A stretch of DNA of 64,000 nt from Marchantia polymorpha subsp. ruderalis. Lineage: Eukaryota; Streptophyta; Marchantiopsida; Marchantiales; Marchantiaceae. Every line of letters starts with the position of its first letter. Within the stretch, counting starts at the first letter, position 1. The stretch lies in the NCBI GenBank assembly GCA_037833965.1, contig AP031353.1, positions 7,008,501 through 7,072,500 of the forward strand, given 5' to 3'. Under the pieces are notes generated by a model. That model did no database searches. It was given only the letters and a program-made list of their open reading frames with translations, and was not told the DNA's origin. Made by a program: the position numbers and the translations under genes. Positions 57,507 to 64,000 of the stretch are shown piece after piece.

Positions 57507-59537
57507 ATGCGATCTTTCTCCGCGTCCTTCAAGTCTGCGCATCGGCTCGTTCTATTGCGATCCACTTTGATCGCTTTGCTTGTGGCGTCAGCATGGGGAC
57601 TGGACGATAGGAAGGCTTTCAGAGATGGTCGAATTGCCGCTGCTGAATTTCATGTTGATCCGGACACTGGGAGAATTCAGGACGGGAGCGGTAGAGAGAG
57701 GATTTTTCATGGACTGAACGTTGTCATGAAAGGTCCTCCTTGGCACCCTCAAATCGGTTCATTCGATCCGCAGCTGTCATTCACAGATGCCGACGTTGCG
57801 CTTCTCAAAGAATGGGGCATGAACGTCGTCCGGTTGGGTGTCATGTGGCCTGGCTTAGAGCCTAAACGTGGTGTAGTCAATTCTACGTACCTGGAGATTA
57901 TGCAGACAATAGTCAGGAAGCTTCACTCAGCTGGAATCTACACCCTCCTAGAGTTCCATCAAGATTTGTTTGCATCACAGTTCTGTGGTGAAGGACTGCC
58001 ATCTTGGATATTTGATGATACGGACCACACTAGTCCGTATCCGGTCCAGCTTGACTTTCAGCAAAGTTTCCCTGAAGACAACTCAGATCATGCTGCAATC
58101 AAGCAGGAGTTGGAGAGAACATTCAGTGCTAGTAAGCGAAGGCATTCGAGGTCAAAGGAATCGTACAACGCGAAGCGGTATCCTGCATCTTTTCCAGAGC
58201 CTCTTGGTAAGAGATGGCCGTCTGAGTGGGAGAAAGATGGATGGGAGCCTTCTGTTGAGCGTTGCAACAAACATACATGGTGGTGGTATTACTTTTCATA
58301 CGCAGTCTCCAGAGCGTTCCAAGACTTGTACGAAAACAAGTGGGGTTGGGGAGATTTACTGGCACGATATTGGACGACGGTTGCCCAGACATTCAAAGAT
58401 GAACCTGGCGTCATAGGCTATGAACTCATGAATGAGCCTTGGCCTGGAGACATCTTCAGAGATCCTTTGTTGCTGCTGCCAGGGGTTGCAGATTCCAGAA
58501 ATTTAGCTCGGTTCTACGAAAACTTGCAAGCAGCTGTCCGCTCTGTGGATCCAGAAAAGCTTCTCTTCTTTGAGACCATCACATTTGACAACTTTTGGTG
58601 TGGTCTAAAAACTGTCCCAGGTGGACAGCAATGGCAGAACAAGACTGTGCTCAGCTACCATTATTATACTCCTCCGAACTTCAGCTCTAATCAGGCGTTT
58701 TCGGAGAGGTTGAAGGAAAGCAGGAGACTCAGGTGCGGTTCTATGCTGACTGAGTTCTTTATTTCGACAGAGAATAAGAAAAAAAGTAAGAAATTTTGGC
58801 AGTTCAGAGATCGAGTGCTCGAAAGCGCTGCAGATGTTGCTGAAGGTACTGAAGGTGCCGGTCCTAGTGTGAGCGTCGCTGCCTGTGACACAGGCTTGCA
58901 AAAACGTTCTGGAATGGATTGCAGTAGGGCTAGGTCCTCATCAAAGGCAACAGGTCTTGACTGGAAAATCACGGATGGCGGTTTCCAAGGACAGTCTTCA
59001 TCTGAGGAGTCTGGCCAGATTTTGACCAATTCCCGTGTCGTTAGAAAGCCTCAACTGGAGCGATCTGACAATTCAGTGGATGGAGTCTTAAAGGCTGCAG
59101 ATGCTCATGTCCAGTCTTGGATAGGCTGGGAGTATAAAGCCTTTTACACCAAGACAGGTTCTGTTGTTGAACTTTCATTGTTTGGTGATGATGGCGAACT
59201 TAACATTGCCCTTGCCAAAAAGCTGGCTCGCACATATCCGCGAGCTGTGTCTGGTAATATTAGGTCCTTCTCATTCGACCCCGTCACCTCCTCATTTTTT
59301 ATGTCCTATGTTGCTGGAAGCAAAGGTTCTTTAGTAGGTAAAAGCGGTTTAGCTATCACAGAAATCTTCGTCCATCGTAAGTTCTACTATGAGAGCGGAC
59401 TATCTGTGGAGGTGAACCATAACTGTGCCTCTGTGGCTGAAACAACCGATCTTGTAATTGTAGGACACTCTGAGGATTGCGTTGGCCTTATAATCGATGT
59501 CAGAATCAGTCAGCCCTCTGCAAGTGGCTTCAAATAG
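57507..59537 (+). CDS. Endoglycoceramidase-like GH5 glycosidase, secreted, intronless
   Basis: 676 residues from ATG 57507 (MRSFSASF); the in-frame ATG at 57456 would add 17 residues ahead of the hydrophobic signal-like segment (LVLLRSTLIALLVASAWG). The GH5 (beta/alpha)8 barrel shows FHGLNVVMKGPPW, WGMNVVRLGVMWPGLEP, LLEFHQDLF, GYELMNEPWPG (acid/base Glu310 in NEP) and GSMLTEFF (nucleophile Glu416). A C-terminal beta-sandwich-like segment follows SWIGWEYKAFY. Endoglycoceramidases (EC 3.2.1.123) release the glycan from glycosylceramides. A low-complexity insert of about 120 residues separates the nucleophile strand from SWIGWEYK, and a shorter basic insert (KRRHSRSKES) lies near 215. The single exon contrasts with the multi-exon neighbours. 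Substrate is inferred. Confidence 0.88.
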   Translation: MRSFSASFKSAHRLVLLRSTLIALLVASAWGLDDRKAFRDGRIAAAEFHVDPDTGRIQDGSGRERIFHGLNVVMKGPPWHPQIGSFDPQLSFTDADVALLKEWGMNVVRLGVMWPGLEPKRGVVNSTYLEIMQTIVRKLHSAGIYTLLEFHQDLFASQFCGEGLPSWIFDDTDHTSPYPVQLDFQQSFPEDNSDHAAIKQELERTFSASKRRHSRSKESYNAKRYPASFPEPLGKRWPSEWEKDGWEPSVERCNKHTWWWYYFSYAVSRAFQDLYENKWGWGDLLARYWTTVAQTFKDEPGVIGYELMNEPWPGDIFRDPLLLLPGVADSRNLARFYENLQAAVRSVDPEKLLFFETITFDNFWCGLKTVPGGQQWQNKTVLSYHYYTPPNFSSNQAFSERLKESRRLRCGSMLTEFFISTENKKKSKKFWQFRDRVLESAADVAEGTEGAGPSVSVAACDTGLQKRSGMDCSRARSSSKATGLDWKITDGGFQGQSSSEESGQILTNSRVVRKPQLERSDNSVDGVLKAADAHVQSWIGWEYKAFYTKTGSVVELSLFGDDGELNIALAKKLARTYPRAVSGNIRSFSFDPVTSSFFMSYVAGSKGSLVGKSGLAITEIFVHRKFYYESGLSVEVNHNCASVAETTDLVIVGHSEDCVGLIIDVRISQPSASGFK

Positions 59538-60794
59538 TTGAATTAAAGGTTTATATTCGTTGTCTTTGTAGGTCCAAAATGACATGGATTACTTGGGAAG
59601 TAGATTGCAGGACTCTGGTCCATAGAAATGTGGATAGAATATTCACATTTTCCGTCAACGTCTGATTGGAAAATTATGTATACTCCTTCCAAAGCCGTGG
59701 TAAAATAGAAGGTCAAATATCTCCATTTATCGTAGCATTTGTGCCTTTTTGCTTCTGCAGTCAGATAGGTTTCTTATGGTTTCATTGCCCAATGTACAAT
59801 GCTTACTTTTCTCAGTTTCCGTCTTAAGACTGCACGTCACATCATCATCCGAGGCTCTACATCAGTGTTTTCACTTCAACTGTTTCTTTCCATACAACAT
59901 GGAATTAATTTTTCCCGCTGTTACAAGTCCTCTCCTACCTAATATATTAGATTCTTCGTCCAAGTGTGTCTGACCATTCACAGGGTCGTCGTTTCACGGA
60001 GGAAAGCAATCCGGTATTGTATACGAATTTCTTCGTACATATGTCGGTGTGTATCCTGAAGGCACGTTTGATGATAGTACCATAGACCTTGATCATACTT
60101 TTCTCAAACTTTGCTATGGATATGTTTTGCGAATATGCTATTACCGAGATTAAAAAATCTACACTTCCAGTTGTTCGTAGGTAGTTACGATCGTAGCGTA
60201 CCATATTCCACCCTCGACAAAAGACCTTTGAAAATTACATTACCCTAAAGATGTTCATAACATACCAATAAATGTAGATCAATGCTGTAGCTTCATACCA
60301 GCGCTAAGACTTCCTGGATGTCTCACACAGGTTAGTAAGAAGTGGAGACACTCCTCTTACAAAGAGTTCTCCCGAACTCCAAAGGAACTTTATTGTGAAT
60401 GTTCTTATGATTATTCTAGGCATATTGCAGAAAGTGGCAGAACTAAGGAGTCTCGGCATTCTTAATATCAGGTCAAACGCTGCCTATTTCATCTGAGTTC
60501 ATTCAGTTTCACAGCTCAAGTGCAATTCTTCGGTCAAATTCACACAAGCATGAAGTATTTTTTTCAATTCAAATGACAGTCACGGACTCGTGAGGATGTG
60601 CAGTAGTACTTGCAGAGAACGGCGCGTTGGTCTAGTTGCCCGTTCTAAAAACTTCTTGTTGTCATCTAATTTACCCGCATCAATTCCTAGACAAGAGACT
60701 CAAAGAGGCAACAGTCTCTACAAAAGGCTACACTAGTGGCAAGTATTGAACAGCTTTCTACATCAATGTGTTGTTTCTGGAACATCAAGTCCAA
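59538..60794. other. Region between two converging genes
   Basis: It holds the probable 3' UTRs of the glycosidase (plus) and the LHC-like gene (minus). I found no coding signal. A tRNA-like phrase near 60619 was rejected. Confidence 0.55.
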
Positions 60795-62505
60795 TTAATC
60801 ACTTCCAGCAGATCGGAACACTCCAAACGCTGTCAATCCTCCTACCAGTGCTGCTAACGCCAAAGCCAGAGTGGGTTGGGGAGTGCTCAAACCTGCGGTC
60901 TGTAGAAAACGCAGAAGCTTGTCAGAACAGTGCAAGGCTACCCTAATGCGCTCCACAAACACACGCTAAGAAATAGGAGCTTTTGGTTAAGGATTGATTA
61001 CCGCTAGTACTCCTTTCCCGGTGACAATCTCCGATGTGATGGCAGCGGCAAACCCGACCATCGCTAATCGTCCGATCCAAATATCGGCGCTGGGTCCTCT
61101 GGTCTCCTCTGTCTTGCTCTCACACCTTGTTTCTACGGTGGCAACTTGTTTGACTCCTTTCGATTCGGACCTCAATGCTACTACAAGTGAGTACAGAGCA
61201 AAGTTTTCAGCGCTACCGTTCCAGCTTCATGATTTTTTTGGCAAGTAAAGAAAAAAATCTAGAATGGAGTGCAGGATAACTGAATGCTCAAGAGAGAAAC
61301 ATTAATACTTTTTCGCGAAGACTGGGTATAGATCAATGTGTAACTTGAGGATTTGACGGATTTGGGCTGAGAAAAGGGTAAGTAATCTCTCGTTGCTTCC
61401 CTCAAATCTTCGTGATGATGATAATTACTTCTGAAAAAAAATGCGGTGGGTGTGAGGAAGACGGCAGAGCTCACCCAAGTTGGAGCTACCAAAATACAAT
61501 GACGATGTGGAGGACAGTCTCGCTCTAGCATGGAGCTTTTGTTGTCCAGAAGAAACTGCTGAGCATACATGCCCTGCCACACAGAGACGGAAGCCAAGGT
61601 CAAGGGATAAGGATGAGTATCAAAACCCAAAGAAACTAAAACAATGCGTGAAAAGCTTGACATTCAGACCAGAGTTGCGCACAATAGTTTGATCTTGCGA
61701 CTAGCATTACGAATATCAATCCTGGACAGAAACAAAGAGGTGAAATCCTATAGCTTCCACGCGGCTCTTTCTACAGATCGAGAGGACATCTCTAGAGTGC
61801 GATCATCTGCTCCACCTGATAAGTGTTGACTAAGGACTCTTGGCCAACGAATTGAACAATGCCAGTCAAATTCCTAACTAAGGTTCCAGGCGAAAGAGTG
61901 AATGTGATTAAGTATAAAGGAAAGCAGAGTTCAAAATCAAAGTCAATGCTAGCGGTCTCCCACTTTTTTTAAGCTACGGGGTCGTGGAACGACCCTGGTT
62001 GAGCTGAATGTGTAGATTTCAGCAAGAACTTGAGCGACGCTAGAAGTTCATTCCGACAACAAAAATTGCAGTTTATGGTTCCGAGCTAGGCCAAGTGCTT
62101 AAGAGACGGAATTTCAATATTTTAGTACATGAGCAGCTTGAACGTGGCACCATAGTGATAACACATCAGAAAACGTACCGACGACTTTATATGGTGACAT
62201 TCATCCAACTCTCAAATTTATTTCTTTTCAGTGAGACTGACACACCATTTGCAGCAATCAATCTTGCCGCAATCTTGGTTCCATGGACCAAACATTTGGA
62301 TAATTTTAAACGAAGACGTGATTCCGCGACCAATGCAATTCGAGAGAGGTGACCGGTGAAACGAGAATTCCGCTTCCACCGAGGACGTGAAGAAGTTTGA
62401 GGAGATCAGCGCAACAGACAGAAATTCAAAAGACTGCAGCGGAGAAGAGAACTCACCAGCTGGCATGGCACCGTGCACAATCGACGAGACACAAAGAGTT
62501 GCCAT
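60795..62505 (-). CDS. Small LHC-like plastid membrane protein (ELIP/LIL/OHP type)
   Basis: Two C-terminal exons are firm: 61180-61002, then 60899-60795 ending in TAA. They encode an LHC-type helix (IGRLAMVGFAAAITSEIVTGKG) and a second membrane helix (LALALAALVGGLTAFGVF), joined by TAGLSTPQP. The proposed first exon, 62505-62457 (MATLCVSSIVHGAMPA), looks like the start of a plastid transit peptide, has a GTGAG donor and joins in the correct phase to give 110 residues. An additional middle exon cannot be excluded. ELIP/LIL proteins are thylakoid photoprotection or chlorophyll-handling proteins. In the usual ExxxGR chlorophyll motif, Glu is replaced by Asp (ADIWIGR) and the normal Asn by Ile, so pigment binding may be altered. 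Confidence 0.62.
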
Positions 62506-64000
62506 GGTCGATGCTTCTTCTTCGCACGCTAGGCTGGTGGCAGTTTGAATCGAGGAACAAAATTCCGCTTCTGGCCTCGTCGCTCGGAGCTCCGTGCTGT
62601 TGTCTTGCTGTCTTGATTCAGCCTCGCTCGTCGAGCAGCGTCGTCTGTCGACGGATAAGGTCCGTCGCTACAGGACGTCGGAGCAAGGCCTCATGGATAT
62701 TCAGAACTTGGCTCCATTCTTGCCACACAAGCTTCTCACGACGCTGCCGATGCTCTCCGTCCTCATCTTCCTTTCACCTTCCAACGGGCGTCACGAGAGC
62801 GTCCGCCCATTTACTGCCCTTTGCAAAAATTACACCAAATGAAGCTCTGAGCTTTGGTCACGTGGACACGGTACGCTATGGGATTTCTCCCTGTGAGGCC
62901 TTCCTTTTAAAAGATTTCGTGGAACAATTAAATCAAGTAAACCATGATCAAATAATGATTCTGCAACTTGAAAACCATATGGTAAGTTTTTAGTAAAGTT
63001 TATTCATACTAAGTAGTCGATAGTGCTAAGTGAGTAGCAATTTTTATTTATATTTTATATCCCTTGGAATTAGAAATAATTATATACTAAACATCAAGAC
63101 TAATTCTCTGAAGGTGCGATTCATCATAACATAATTATCAACGAGGTCGGTTTGGGAATAAGCTCACTCTCTCCCAAGTAGAAAGTATAAGAAATATTAT
63201 GATCCAAGCCGACACACACGAACAATGAAATATGGTGTCTGGGAAATTAATTTTATTGCCACTGATTCCTATTTTCCACTTGGTTTTCGTTCTGGCATTT
63301 TTTGCCTCACTCTCATACTGTTCACTCTTCCCCTCCCATTATTTGGTTTTCATATCATTCTTGGTACGGATTGTAGCACAACATTGATCTAACTATATAA
63401 TGGAAACAGCTCTCATTGATTCACATCAATCTCATGTCGCAACGAATATTGAAGGTAAGTTCGGTAAAATCAATTATATCGTTACACTGTTCAGATTCTC
63501 AAGCATGTCCCGTTAAGACATGAACATGAAGCGTCTATTGCGTTGTCCTACTATTTATTTATGGCTAATTAGGTTGATATATGGAGTTATAGAATATATA
63601 TCAGATAGTTCAAACTAACATCTACTTCAGTGCCAAAAGTGTTCTTTGTATAGTATGGCTCAGACATATATTTGTAGTTTGAGTTCGCTGTTGAGAAGTT
63701 TTCGAAATTGAGTTTTTTCATCATATGACCACAGAGAGTAGCCTTGTATCTTAAATTGACCTTGATCATAGCGTAGATATCTTTTACACTTTGCTATCCT
63801 CATATAAAAAATGTGTAATTTTGGATATATAGAAAATTAAAATCCTATTTCAAAAAACTACATTGATTGATGAATGAATATGTGAGTTTTTTAAGGTTTG
63901 TAAGTCTTTTAATACGTATTCATGTTTCTTATATCTGATTAAGTTGGGAAGATGAAAATTCATTGCAGTAGATCAAAGTTTCATACATTTCACAAGTTAC
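62506..64000. other. LHC-like gene upstream region and AT-rich right edge
   Basis: 62506-62860 is moderately GC-rich and probably includes the promoter and 5' UTR of the minus-strand gene. A 198-codon plus-strand frame (62397-62993) overlaps it without a recognisable domain. From 63000 the sequence is AT-rich with nothing recognised. Confidence 0.5.

Noticed and set aside
60612-60650. Possible tRNA-Glu-like sequence (GTTGGTCTAGTTG)
   Set aside because: Only a D-arm-like phrase is present. No matching anticodon stem, T-loop (GGTTCRA) or acceptor stem follows at the right distance.
62397-62993. 198-codon plus-strand frame
   Set aside because: It overlaps the proposed first exon of the minus-strand LHC-like gene and shows no family signature.

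Overview
The window looks like nuclear DNA of a land plant. The genes have GT-AG introns, and there are Copia and Ty3/Gypsy retrotransposons primed by initiator-tRNA-Met. The genes belong to plant families: a BRAP2-type E3 ligase, an MS1/MMD1-type PHD protein, a p23 co-chaperone and a light-harvesting-like plastid protein. Very AT-rich repeat deserts alternate with GC-rich gene starts, which together with an MS1/MMD1-type gene suggests a seed-free plant such as a bryophyte. That placement is inference. No prokaryotic operon, CRISPR array or viral genome is visible.

Layout. 1-1527 is an AT-rich desert. 1528-11644 is a decayed Copia element whose right LTR is inverted. A younger Ty3/Gypsy chromovirus (3182-9218) sits inside its integrase, with a perfect 5-bp target duplication (GTATG). 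13930-18112 (+) is a 12-exon BRAP2/BRIZ gene. 19103-19926 is a broken SERF/4F5-like gene fragment split by a 652-bp insertion bounded by an 11-bp target duplication. 22484-25500 (+) is a five-exon MS1/MMD1-like PHD gene behind a 2.5-kb GC-rich leader. 30543-31505 (-) is an unrecognised proline-rich protein. 36792-38603 (-) is a six-exon p23 gene with tiny coding parts in its first and last exons.

43700-55200 is an AT-rich repeat graveyard. It holds an exactly 145-bp-period, four-copy tandem repeat (47531-48105), a dead Copia gag (49179-49690) and microsatellites. Close together at 55211-55745 are a group II intron maturase-like fragment (probably of mitochondrial origin) and a U6 snRNA pseudogene. 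57507-59537 (+) is an intronless GH5 endoglycoceramidase-like secreted enzyme. 60795-62505 (-) is a small plastid LHC-like (ELIP/LIL/OHP-type) gene.

The genes do not form a pathway. They are independent housekeeping or developmental genes separated by transposon debris. Exon models were built by hand from reading-frame continuity, splice-site consensus and family motifs. Every internal junction given keeps the frame, but none has been checked against transcripts. The most unusual points are the inverted-LTR Copia element, the all-transition premature stops in the chromovirus, the disrupted SERF fragment, the exact-period 145-bp array and the intronless endoglycoceramidase.
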